This document shows positions 13,553 through 21,076 of a DNA stretch of 26,467 nucleotides, piece after piece. Location: positions 24,611 through 51,077 of the forward strand of contig FR889406.1 in assembly GCA_000432895.1 (NCBI GenBank). Reading direction: 5' to 3'. The DNA is from Firmicutes bacterium CAG:449. GTDB taxonomy: Bacteria; Bacillota_I; Bacilli_A; RFN20; CAG-449. The notes below the pieces were generated by a model. It saw nothing but the letters and a program-made list of their open reading frames with translations. It ran no database searches and was not told where the DNA came from. A program made the translations under genes and the position numbers. How positions within the stretch are numbered: position 1 is the first letter of the stretch; each line of letters opens with the position of its first letter.

Positions 13553-15836
13553 ATATAATTTTATCTTTTAGATATAAAACAAAACTTCGATTAAGAATAA
13601 ATGATCTACTAGCAAAAATATCTCTAGTAACTTCTAATCCAGTTGCCGTATCAATCAATTGCTTATTATTATTTTCACAATAAGTAAATAATTTATCAAA
13701 ATTATTAATACTATTATCATCTTTACAAAATATTGAAGTTTCTAAACTCAGTTTAGCAAATACATCAGATTCATGACTTGCAAAATAATTACTAGATTTG
13801 ATTAATGAATCATAATCAATAAATACATCATCACTCGGCTTTTGATTTAAAATCATAATAGTATTTTCTTCATCATTTTTTCTATATCCAATATTAATTG
13901 ATGTTGGTAATCCATTTTCTAATTCAAAACAAAACACTAAACTAAAATTTCCAGAAGCAAGTGCTTTAACTTTTTTACTATCCTCGCTTAAAGATAATAA
14001 AACATTTCCTTCGCTAGTGTTATTATTTTTATCAACAATAATAGATTTTTCACCTAAACTAGAAAATGGATTTTTAGCGGTATGGTTTGAATCTTTCAAC
14101 GCTTTATTGAAATTAGTAATTTCTATATTTGTCATTGCATCTAAATAGTATTTAACATCATTAAGAGAAGAACAATTTTCATTTAAAACTGCAATCTCAT
14201 CACCTTCAGTTAAATAAATACGATCAATTGTATAATATTGAGTGTGTGCATTACCAATATCAGTAATAAATATCTTTTTATATCCAGAGGCTGAATAATC
14301 ATTAATTGATCCATTTAAATTATTACCAGTTACATGATATTCATCAATTTTTTGAAACCCTATAACATAAGATGTTGGATCTTTATTAGTGTTTTCATAT
14401 TTTTGTAGTAACCAATAAAGACCATATGTATCACGGTGATCATTTTGTTTAGATCCATATACTGCAACATATTTATTAGTATTTTTAAATTTTTGTACTA
14501 AATTTGTTACTCTAGTATTTTGTTCTTTCTCAAATGACTGAATATCACTAGTAATTTTATACTGCATAAAGTTAATATCAACATTATAATATCCAGGTTC
14601 TAAATTTAATTCTTTTAATTCTTGATAATCAATAATCGTATTCCATGCTTCTCGCCATAAATTTGCATCTATTTGAATGTTCTTAATATCACTTTTACCA
14701 GTTGTATCGATATAAATACCTTTGGTGTAATAATTTATTTCCAAATCATCAGTATTATCTTTTTCGTTTTGAAACAAACCAACAGTATATCTTTTTTTAG
14801 AATAATCAATTTCGCCAATTTGTTTATATGCATAAAAAGTATCACTATTTAAATCGTTATCTGAATTAATTCTAAATTTCAAAAATGGTGTAGTTACTCC
14901 ACCTATACTTTTGTCAGGAGAATAATTTTTTGCTTCAAAAACTGGATATAAATAAATAATATGGTCATTTAACTTCGATCCATCTGCAGCAGTTGTACTA
15001 TCACTAGTAGATGCTAAATTATCCAAATAATTTAAAGAAGTATTTTCTGAAATTTGAGAAATTTCACCTTGACAACCATAGTTACCTATTCCATACGGAG
15101 TTCCTTGAGTTAATTTCCATCCTCTATTATCTACAATTTTCCAACCTAAAGAAGACATATCTTTATATCTACTACCATCATACATTGCTCTTTTTTTGGA
15201 AGTTTCCTTATCATAAGTCCAGCCAACAAACTCAGGCCCAAATCCAAATTGATCTTTAAATTCAGTGCCAGCAATAACACTAGACAAAAGAGAAGAAGAA
15301 ATACTACCTTTAACAGTTATTGATACATAATTATATTCTCTTTGAGTTATACCAATACTATCATTTTCTCTAATAAAACCTGTGAAATCACATTTATTAA
15401 ACTTAGTAATAACTTCTGAACCATTGCCTTCACCTGGTTTTGTACTATTTAATTTTTCATTATCAATTTCTTTTGCAGCAAAATAAAATTTTGAACCATC
15501 AGGAAAAAATATATTAGCTTGTTTATTATTTGTAGCTTGTGGACCACCAATTAAATAAGGATCTTCTTTATATTTATATGGATTATTTTCACTATCAGCA
15601 ATCACTAAAGGATCATCGCTAGTAAATCCATCCGCTCCAGTAGCATAATAAGGAGAAGCAAAAAAATAAATACGATAATAATCGTTATTAATCTCATTAA
15701 ATTTTGTATTAATAAAATTAGTTGTTATATCATCAATCTTATGAATATCAGAGAAATTATAAAAAGCAAAACCAGAAGAAATAAGTCCTACTGATAATAA
15801 CAAAACTGTAAAAACTAAAATAAATACTCTTTTCAT
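13551..15836 (-). CDS. Large exported protein with SipW-cognate-type signal peptide (761 aa)
   Basis: This is a predicted secreted surface or matrix protein. Residues 1-30 form a signal peptide whose end, SSGFAFYNFSD, matches the unusual G-x-A-x-x-F pattern of SipW/TasA-type signals and of the two other exported proteins of this operon. The mature part is polar and rich in Asn, Asp, Ser and Tyr, with many strand-like stretches. One part near residues 200-310 (PEFVGWTYDKET then HIIYLYPVFEAKN) resembles Listeria-Bacteroides type repeats found in surface proteins, but only loosely. There is no LPxTG motif and no C-terminal membrane segment, so the cleaved protein would be released or held by other matrix proteins. 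It is the last gene of the operon, starting 1 nt after the stop of the preceding gene with only a weak ribosome site, so it is likely translated by coupling. Confidence 0.75.
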   Translation of the reverse strand: MKRVFILVFTVLLLSVGLISSGFAFYNFSDIHKIDDITTNFINTKFNEINNDYYRIYFFASPYYATGADGFTSDDPLVIADSENNPYKYKEDPYLIGGPQATNNKQANIFFPDGSKFYFAAKEIDNEKLNSTKPGEGNGSEVITKFNKCDFTGFIRENDSIGITQREYNYVSITVKGSISSSLLSSVIAGTEFKDQFGFGPEFVGWTYDKETSKKRAMYDGSRYKDMSSLGWKIVDNRGWKLTQGTPYGIGNYGCQGEISQISENTSLNYLDNLASTSDSTTAADGSKLNDHIIYLYPVFEAKNYSPDKSIGGVTTPFLKFRINSDNDLNSDTFYAYKQIGEIDYSKKRYTVGLFQNEKDNTDDLEINYYTKGIYIDTTGKSDIKNIQIDANLWREAWNTIIDYQELKELNLEPGYYNVDINFMQYKITSDIQSFEKEQNTRVTNLVQKFKNTNKYVAVYGSKQNDHRDTYGLYWLLQKYENTNKDPTSYVIGFQKIDEYHVTGNNLNGSINDYSASGYKKIFITDIGNAHTQYYTIDRIYLTEGDEIAVLNENCSSLNDVKYYLDAMTNIEITNFNKALKDSNHTAKNPFSSLGEKSIIVDKNNNTSEGNVLLSLSEDSKKVKALASGNFSLVFCFELENGLPTSINIGYRKNDEENTIMILNQKPSDDVFIDYDSLIKSSNYFASHESDVFAKLSLETSIFCKDDNSINNFDKLFTYCENNNKQLIDTATGLEVTRDIFASRSFILNRSFVLYLKDKII

Positions 15837-15837
15837 A

Positions 15838-16650
15838 TTAATTACCTGTTTTCACAAGAGTTAAACTAAACTCAACTGTAATTTTAGAGTTTTTTCTTGC
15901 AATAATATTACTTTCAATTCGGTGTTTAAATTCTTCTTTTGAAGTGGAAGCGTCTGGAGACATAATACCTTCAAATATTTCACCATCTTGATTAAAAATA
16001 TAATTTTTATAAGCCATTTCCATAGTAAAATGAAGATTTTGACTTGATGAATGTGCAACATTACTTTGAATTAAGCAAGAATAAACTACTCTTGTTGAGC
16101 TATCATCACCAGAAACTAAATCATATTTAATATTTCTATTATCTTCTTTATAAGTAACATAAGTTGGTTCAAAAAAATCAATAATTGAATTTGAAGTAGG
16201 ATAATGAATTATTTCATTATTTTGATTAAATGTTTCTGATTTATACCCTCTTGCATCAGTATCTTCAATAATAAAACTAGAAATTAATCCAATAGAGTAT
16301 CCATCTGGAATAGTAGCAAAATTATCAGAAGGTGATTTATAATCTAGCATAAAATTACGCTTAGCGGATAAATTATCACTTCTAATAAAATAGATACTAT
16401 CAATATCCATAAATAATTGTGTGGTTAATGAAGAAGTTTCTTCATCAAGATGTACTTTATTTCCTTCACTATCTATAGATTCATAAACAAGTTTAATTGA
16501 GCCAAGTTCAGGGTTATCAGTAATTGAAATATTAACATCTTGGCTACTTGATGTTTTATCATCACCAAAATAGAAGAAGGCAAAACCACCTCCCACGACA
16601 AGAGGTAATATAAAAAATGGAAGAAACATTAAAACTAATTTCTTTTTCAT
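15838..16650 (-). CDS. Exported protein with SipW-cognate-type signal peptide (270 aa)
   Basis: This is a predicted extracellular protein. It starts MKKKLVLMFLPFFILPLVVGGGFAFFYFGDD, a basic start, hydrophobic core and the G-G-F-A-F-x-x-F-G-D end characteristic of SipW-processed TasA-like proteins. Right after it comes SSSQDVNISITDNPELGSIKLVYES, comparable to the short strand and glycine start seen after cleavage in that class. The rest is strand-rich with few Cys and no membrane segment; it ends with SNIIARKNSKITVEFSLTLVKTGN, a strand-rich end as in TasA-like folds. AAGGAG lies 7 nt before the ATG. It is the third gene of the operon, 38 nt after the signal peptidase gene and 1 nt before the 761-aa protein gene. 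It may be an accessory (TapA-like) or second fibre protein; this role is inferred from context only. Confidence 0.75.
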   Translation of the reverse strand: MKKKLVLMFLPFFILPLVVGGGFAFFYFGDDKTSSSQDVNISITDNPELGSIKLVYESIDSEGNKVHLDEETSSLTTQLFMDIDSIYFIRSDNLSAKRNFMLDYKSPSDNFATIPDGYSIGLISSFIIEDTDARGYKSETFNQNNEIIHYPTSNSIIDFFEPTYVTYKEDNRNIKYDLVSGDDSSTRVVYSCLIQSNVAHSSSQNLHFTMEMAYKNYIFNQDGEIFEGIMSPDASTSKEEFKHRIESNIIARKNSKITVEFSLTLVKTGN

Positions 16651-16688
16651 TATTTTACTCCTTTATGTATTTTGGCATAGATATTCTC

Positions 16689-17705
16689 TTACTCTAATTT
16701 CAAATTTTCTTGATTAAGAACGTTTATATACGAAAAATCATATGTACTATCAATATTTACATATGATGAATCTTCTGCATGCTCAATATCATAAGCAACG
16801 CATCTATAAATTAATACTAAATTGTATCTAGCATTATATACTTCTAAGATTCGATCAAATAAGGCAGTATAAATTATCAACAAGAAGAACGCTGTAATTA
16901 CAACAATCATTCCAATACTGGATCTTAAGTATCCAACAATATAACCAAGTGGAACATTCTTTTTTCCTTGATAACCATTTGTTTGGAATACACCAACAAT
17001 CATATTCTTTTTGACTTTAATTTCACCAGCCATAGAGCTAGGATTAGCATCACCTCTAAAAGTATATAAAGGTTCATTATGTTCATCATAATCAACATTA
17101 ATCAAACGATGAATAACTGTAAGATAGTTATCATTAGTTGATTTCATTTTAAAGGCAACAACATCAAAAGGTTTAATATTATTAACATAATTTTGATCTT
17201 TTGAAATAGTAATCAATGTGTATTGTTTAATACGATCATCTTCATTTAAATTACCATTTTCATCTAATAAATAAGTATTACCACTATAAGCAGTGGCCAT
17301 TGAATTCGTTTCAACAATTAAGCTAGTTTCATTTAAAAACCAAAATAGTTGGTTTTGAGAAGAAACCAAAAAAGCAAAACCAACACAAGTTAGCACAATT
17401 AAATATATATTAACTGCGATAACTGTGTTGATATCACTTATTCTTTTAGTAAATCTTTTCTTTTTTTCATAATAATCAACGATTGATTCTGTAGATTTTT
17501 TTCTTTTGGCAAAACTTTTATAATCTTGTTTTACTTCTTCTTCAATCTCTACATCCTCAAGATGATTATCTATATTTCTTTTTCTTGAATTAAAGTAGAG
17601 AACTGCTATGCCGATAAATGCTGCAGCAAAGAATGCAATAACTATTCCTGCAATAATGTAGGATAAGTTAGTCATAATTATGCTAGCTGCTAATGTATTT
17701 ACCAT
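16689..17705 (-). CDS. sipW: SipW-like signal peptidase I (S26B, ER/archaeal type)
   Basis: This 338-aa membrane protease probably removes the signal peptides of the three exported proteins around it. An extra N-terminal membrane segment (residues about 15-38) and a charged cytoplasmic linker precede the usual second segment (about 94-114). The catalytic part has VETNSMATAY with nucleophile Ser135, then TVIHRLINV with His199 in place of the Lys of ordinary bacterial signal peptidases, then YTFRGDANPSSMAGE (residues 214-228). Ser/His catalysis and GDAN define the S26B group. A C-terminal membrane segment (about 265-284) and a tail of about 55 residues follow. The ATG at 17705 is preferred because AAGGAG lies 7 nt before it; a TTG 30 nt upstream precedes this site. 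In Bacillus, SipW processes TasA and TapA; the gene order here supports the same role. The N-terminal extension is unusual. Confidence 0.88.
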   Translation of the reverse strand: MVNTLAASIIMTNLSYIIAGIVIAFFAAAFIGIAVLYFNSRKRNIDNHLEDVEIEEEVKQDYKSFAKRKKSTESIVDYYEKKKRFTKRISDINTVIAVNIYLIVLTCVGFAFLVSSQNQLFWFLNETSLIVETNSMATAYSGNTYLLDENGNLNEDDRIKQYTLITISKDQNYVNNIKPFDVVAFKMKSTNDNYLTVIHRLINVDYDEHNEPLYTFRGDANPSSMAGEIKVKKNMIVGVFQTNGYQGKKNVPLGYIVGYLRSSIGMIVVITAFFLLIIYTALFDRILEVYNARYNLVLIYRCVAYDIEHAEDSSYVNIDSTYDFSYINVLNQENLKLE

Positions 17706-17727
17706 AGCAAGTCTCCTTTTGTGTGGA

Positions 17728-18423
17728 TTATGCAACCAAACTTACAAGTTGTGCTGCATATTGAACAACAATAGCATTTGAATCTAAATTAACAATAATA
17801 TCATGTAAAGTTTTATATTCAGAAGAATTTGTAGGTTCTTGATTTTTAGCATATGATGCTGTAATACTATGTGCGGTGTCTTCGTTATTTAAACCCCAAT
17901 AAATTTTTCTTGAATCGGATGTTTTTGCCTCATAGATAATTCTATCACTATCAACTTTTTTTGTCATTTTTTCATTACCAAAACTAAAGTCAACATAACT
18001 TGCTAATGTAGAAGGTAATGATAATTTAACTGAGAATTCATAACCAATAACACCATTAACTGTATCTGAAGAAAAGTGGTTTTCTGTTGAATGATCTTTA
18101 TGTGTTCCTAATGTACTTTCTGATGCAACGTATTCAGCATATTTTTTTGCACCTTCACCAAAAACAAAAGAAATTCCTGTAGCTTCAACTTTATCAAATC
18201 CTGCTGGTCTAGTGTTAGCTGTTTGGTCAAATTGAATTTTAAATGGACTTGCTTGATCAATTTTACCAACTTTTACTAATTGTGTTATATCATGTGTAAC
18301 ATTATCTTGCGCTTTTGATGTTTCAAATTCATTATTAAATACCCAAAGAGCAAATCCTGATCCAATAACTGCAGCGGCTGCAAGTGCTGGTAAAATTGTA
18401 CCAATTAAAAGTTTTTTCTTCAT
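17728..18423 (-). CDS. TasA-like exported protein with SipW-cognate signal peptide (231 aa)
   Basis: This is the first gene of the operon, directly before the SipW-like peptidase gene (22-nt gap). The protein begins MKKKLLIGTILPALAAAAVIGSGFALWVFNNEF, the SipW-cognate pattern (compare GGGTWAAFND in TasA). The mature part of about 200 residues is the size of TasA/CalY fibre proteins and is strand-rich, with no Cys and no membrane segment, ending AIVVQYAAQLVSLVA. Being first in the operon behind a strong ribosome site (TGGAGG) and a structured leader, it may be the most abundant product, as expected for a fibre subunit. Fibre formation is inferred from gene order and signal type; the mature sequence shows no decisive match to TasA that I can see by eye. 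Confidence 0.75.
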   Translation of the reverse strand: MKKKLLIGTILPALAAAAVIGSGFALWVFNNEFETSKAQDNVTHDITQLVKVGKIDQASPFKIQFDQTANTRPAGFDKVEATGISFVFGEGAKKYAEYVASESTLGTHKDHSTENHFSSDTVNGVIGYEFSVKLSLPSTLASYVDFSFGNEKMTKKVDSDRIIYEAKTSDSRKIYWGLNNEDTAHSITASYAKNQEPTNSSEYKTLHDIIVNLDSNAIVVQYAAQLVSLVA

Positions 18424-18471
18424 ACTATTTTTCCTCCATAAAATTATAATTTGTAAAAAACAAAACTTTTG

Positions 18472-18532
18472 GAGAGTGCATCCAAGTAAAAACTTAGATA
18501 TTTTTTATTTTCCACCACTCTCTAATGGAAAA
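18472..18532 (-). ncRNA. Candidate pseudoknot in the leader RNA of the SipW-type operon
   Basis: On the minus strand TTTTCCA (18532-18526) pairs with TGGAAAA (18514-18508). The 11-nt loop between holds GAGAGTG (18522-18516), which is perfectly complementary to CACTCTC (18478-18472) downstream, forming an H-type pseudoknot. Between them sits an 8-bp hairpin, ATCTAAGT with ACTTGGAT around TTTT (18499-18480). It starts about 3 nt after the predicted transcription start, 50-110 nt before the ATG. It resembles no riboswitch class I know. Confidence 0.45.
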
Positions 18533-18541
18533 TAAACTAAC

Positions 18542-18547
18542 ATTATA
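18542..18547 (-). promoter_or_regulatory. -10 box of the SipW-type operon
   Basis: A perfect TATAAT on the minus strand, preceded by an A-tract and a weak TTATTT 17 nt upstream. The predicted start near 18535 gives a leader of about 112 nt. Confidence 0.5.
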
Positions 18548-18721
18548 CTTTTTTTCTTGTTAAAAAATAAGAATTATAAAGAATAATTTACATAGGGATT
18601 TCTATAAATCGGCAAGAAAAATAGGTAATAAACTACTCTTTTTTAACATTTAACAAACAATCGACATGATTAAATTTGTTAAGCAAGAGTTATTAAACAT
18701 ATTTTCATATAGTTTGTCAAG

Positions 18722-18736
18722 AAAAAAAAAAAAAAA
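18722..18736 (+). repeat. Homopolymer of 15 A
   Basis: Fifteen consecutive A on the plus strand. Together with the preceding AG it exactly fills a 17-nt space between TTGTCA (18714-18719) and GACTAT (18737-18742), a weak promoter-like arrangement pointing at the propeller-protein gene 170 nt away. Length could vary by slippage. Confidence 0.9.
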
Positions 18737-18881
18737 GACTATTTTCTCTTTAATTTAAGCCTATAATTAGGTATTTTTCCATTCTGAAGCTATAATGTGC
18801 ACAATTTAGATGATGAAATATGAATAATATTAAAATTTTAACACTACGGTTTTTTTTGTTATTTTATTCGATTTATATATA

Positions 18882-18890
18882 TGTTATGAT
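18882..18890 (+). promoter_or_regulatory. Extended -10 promoter of the propeller-protein gene
   Basis: TGTTATGAT (TG, one base, TATGAT) lies 23 nt before the ATG at 18914, with AGGAGG between. The -35 region is AT-rich without a clear box. Confidence 0.6.
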
Positions 18891-18913
18891 ATTTAGTACT
18901 TTTAGGAGGATTT

Positions 18914-19891
18914 ATGAAAAAAAAGAGAATTATAGCAAGTGTCACAACAATTTTATTTAATGTATGTGTCATTTTAGTGGGTATTTTATTATTAGTTAAT
19001 TTAGAACCGATAATTTATTCTGATTTCTTTTCTAATAGTGAAGAATCTATTTCTATATATGGGCTTGAGACAAAATATGTTCCTCAAGGTTTAACTTATG
19101 TAGAGGATAAAAATGCCTTTTTATGTTCAGGATATATGAATGGTAATGTTAGTGCATCAAAAATATATGTTATAAATGAAAATGATGAAGCTAAATATTT
19201 AGAGGTTAAAAACGAAGATGGTAGTGATTTTTTAGGTCATGTAGGTGGTATCGCCACTCATTTAAATAAAGCATATCTTGCTTGTGATAATGATGAATAT
19301 AATAAAATATTTGAATTAGATTTAGATGAAATTCTTAATTGTGAAGATGGTGGATCAGTTAAGGTTATTAATTCATATAAATTAGATGTTAATCCAGCTT
19401 TTATATACGTTTATGGAGATAATTTCTTTGTTGGTGAATTCTATAAAGAAAAAAGTTATGAAACAAATCCTAATCATCACTTACTTACTCCAAGTAAAGA
19501 AGTTAACCATGCTTTGTGTTATAGTTATAAAGCTAGTGAAAACGGTGTTGATTTCAATCAAGTAAATTATGTTTTATCAATTCCTGATATAGTTCAAGGA
19601 TTTACTTTAACACCAAATGGTAAATTTGTTGTCTCTAAATCATGGGCTATTGCTTCTTCAACATTAGGTATTTATGATAAGGTTTTAAATTATGAAAGTA
19701 CTTATGAAAATCATAAATTATATTATTTATGTGCTAAAACGTTATCAAAAGAAGTTAGAATGCCACCTATGTCAGAAGAATTAACTTATTATAAAGGAAT
19801 GGTTCTTGTTAATTTTGAATCTGCAGGTTGCAAATATAAGAAAGTTAATCTTTATAGACAAACAAAAATTCTTGGTTACAAATTAGCATAA
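18914..19891 (+). CDS. Membrane-anchored propeller-like protein
   Basis: This 325-aa protein has an N-terminal membrane anchor (residues about 8-29) and an extracellular domain of about 290 residues. The domain shows the marks of a widespread secreted propeller-like family: VPQGLTYVEDKNAFLCSGY, then GHVGGIATHLNKAYLACDN, FFVGEFY, HHLLTPSKEVNHALCYSY, VLSIPDIVQGFTLTPNGKFVVSKS and a closing MPPMSEELTYYKGMVLVNFESAGCKYK. The repeated blocks of a short strand plus glycine suggest a beta-propeller. Function is unknown; related domains bind ligands or act as hydrolases, but no catalytic set is evident here. AGGAGG lies 4 nt before the ATG. It is divergent from the SipW-type operon. The CFI-box gene follows after 52 nt, with a small hairpin (TAATCTAT/ATAGATTA, 19900-19918) between. 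Confidence 0.78.
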   Translation: MKKKRIIASVTTILFNVCVILVGILLLVNLEPIIYSDFFSNSEESISIYGLETKYVPQGLTYVEDKNAFLCSGYMNGNVSASKIYVINENDEAKYLEVKNEDGSDFLGHVGGIATHLNKAYLACDNDEYNKIFELDLDEILNCEDGGSVKVINSYKLDVNPAFIYVYGDNFFVGEFYKEKSYETNPNHHLLTPSKEVNHALCYSYKASENGVDFNQVNYVLSIPDIVQGFTLTPNGKFVVSKSWAIASSTLGIYDKVLNYESTYENHKLYYLCAKTLSKEVRMPPMSEELTYYKGMVLVNFESAGCKYKKVNLYRQTKILGYKLA

Positions 19892-19943
19892 TCTTGCATT
19901 AATCTATCTAATAGATTATATTATTTCTTGAAAGAGGTAATAT

Positions 19944-21074
19944 ATGGCAATTTGTAAAGTTAAGTGTCCTAATTGTGGAGAAATTAGTGAAGTTGAAGCA
20001 AATGATTTCAATGTTGTTTGTAAGTTTTGTGGGGTTCCTTTTATGCCTAAAGAAGGTATCGATTGTTATAACAACCACATTTCTCAACTTGTTAATAATT
20101 TAAATGTTGATACAGTTAATGTAAATACTGAAAACATTGATAATTACGCATTATTAGGTATTGCTTCCTTAAAAGAAAAAAATCATGAAAAATGTGGTTT
20201 TTATGCAGATGATATTCTAAAAAGAAATCCATCTTCATGTGATGGATTATTATTAAAAGCTTATTTTGTTTCTGATAATTATTCTAAAGAAGAAGGCATT
20301 AGATATTATCTTCTTGCTTATGAAAACGCTCCAGAAAATAAAAAAGACTTAATCATCTCAACTTTTAAAGAAAATATGCTTGAATATTCAAGTGAAAACT
20401 TCTCTTTCTTATTTGCCACTTTAATAAACAAAAAAGCATATTTTGATTTATTTAAATACGCATTATCAATTTTCTTTTCTTTATATAGTGAAAAACCACT
20501 TGTTTATGAAGAAACTTTAAAAATAACTACTTTAATCGATTATTTCAAAACTGATAAAACTAATCTTGATAATAATTTAGTGTTACTTGATTCATTATTA
20601 GTTTTATTAGAAAACGAAGAAGTAGTTAACGCCATAGATTTAAATATTATTAATAAACAAGTAGAAAAAGGCCTTAATAAAAAGCAAATTAAACTTTATT
20701 CATATTATTTCTATATTAACGATCATAGTATTGTTAATTTTGATTTAGAAAATGAAAGTAAGAATTTAGAAAATTATCTAAATGAGCACGCTTATCAATT
20801 AACCACTTTAAAAGGTGGTTGCTATGTAGCTACTTGTGTATATGGTAGCTATAACGCCCAAGAAGTATGGACATTAAGAAGATTCCGTGATTTCTTCTTA
20901 AAAAAACATATTTTAGGTCGTTTATTCATAAAATTATACTATTCAATATCCCCAACCCTAATAAGACTATTTAGAAATAAGAAATGGTTTGTATCATTTA
21001 ATAAAAAAGCTTTAAATAGTTTTGTTAAACATTTAAATAGTCGGGGATATTCATCCTCGCCTTATCGAGATTAA
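19944..21074 (+). CDS. Zinc-ribbon protein with C-terminal CFI-box domain
   Basis: This 376-aa cytoplasmic protein begins with a zinc ribbon: CPNC at residues 9-12 and CKFC about 15 residues later. The middle (about 45-285) is helical, with repeat-like features (ALLGIASLKEKNHEKCGFYADDILKRNPSSCDGLLLKAYF) recalling TPR segments. The last 80 residues form the CFI-box region: GGCYVATCVYGSYNAQEVWTLRRFRDFFLKKHILGRLFIKLYYSISP, matching the C-F-I-A-T-x-x-Y-G-S...V-W-T-L-R-x-[FW]-R-D pattern found at the end of many unrelated bacterial proteins. The function of that domain is unknown; Cys and aromatic residues suggest a binding or membrane-associated site. The stop lies 2 nt before the dxs start, so translation of the two is probably linked. 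Confidence 0.8.
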   Translation: MAICKVKCPNCGEISEVEANDFNVVCKFCGVPFMPKEGIDCYNNHISQLVNNLNVDTVNVNTENIDNYALLGIASLKEKNHEKCGFYADDILKRNPSSCDGLLLKAYFVSDNYSKEEGIRYYLLAYENAPENKKDLIISTFKENMLEYSSENFSFLFATLINKKAYFDLFKYALSIFFSLYSEKPLVYEETLKITTLIDYFKTDKTNLDNNLVLLDSLLVLLENEEVVNAIDLNIINKQVEKGLNKKQIKLYSYYFYINDHSIVNFDLENESKNLENYLNEHAYQLTTLKGGCYVATCVYGSYNAQEVWTLRRFRDFFLKKHILGRLFIKLYYSISPTLIRLFRNKKWFVSFNKKALNSFVKHLNSRGYSSSPYRD

Positions 21075-21076
21075 AC

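Larger units (their letters stand above)
18424..18913. other. Divergent intergenic region (490 nt)
   Basis: This gap between the SipW-type operon (minus) and the propeller-protein gene (plus) contains the structured leader and promoter of the former, a run of 15 A (18722-18736), and an extended -10 promoter for the latter. No open frame with a ribosome site is visible in it. Confidence 0.7.

Noticed and set aside
16689..17735. TTG at 17735 as the start of the SipW-like gene
   Set aside because: It lies upstream of the AAGGAG that serves the ATG at 17705, and its ten extra residues are polar and not family-like. The same reasoning moved the starts at 3622, 7318, 9499 and 10689.
19900..19918. 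Hairpin TAATCTAT/ATAGATTA between the propeller and CFI-box genes as a terminator
   Set aside because: It has mostly A-T pairs, a 3-nt loop and no proper T-run, so termination is doubtful; mentioned only in the gene entry.
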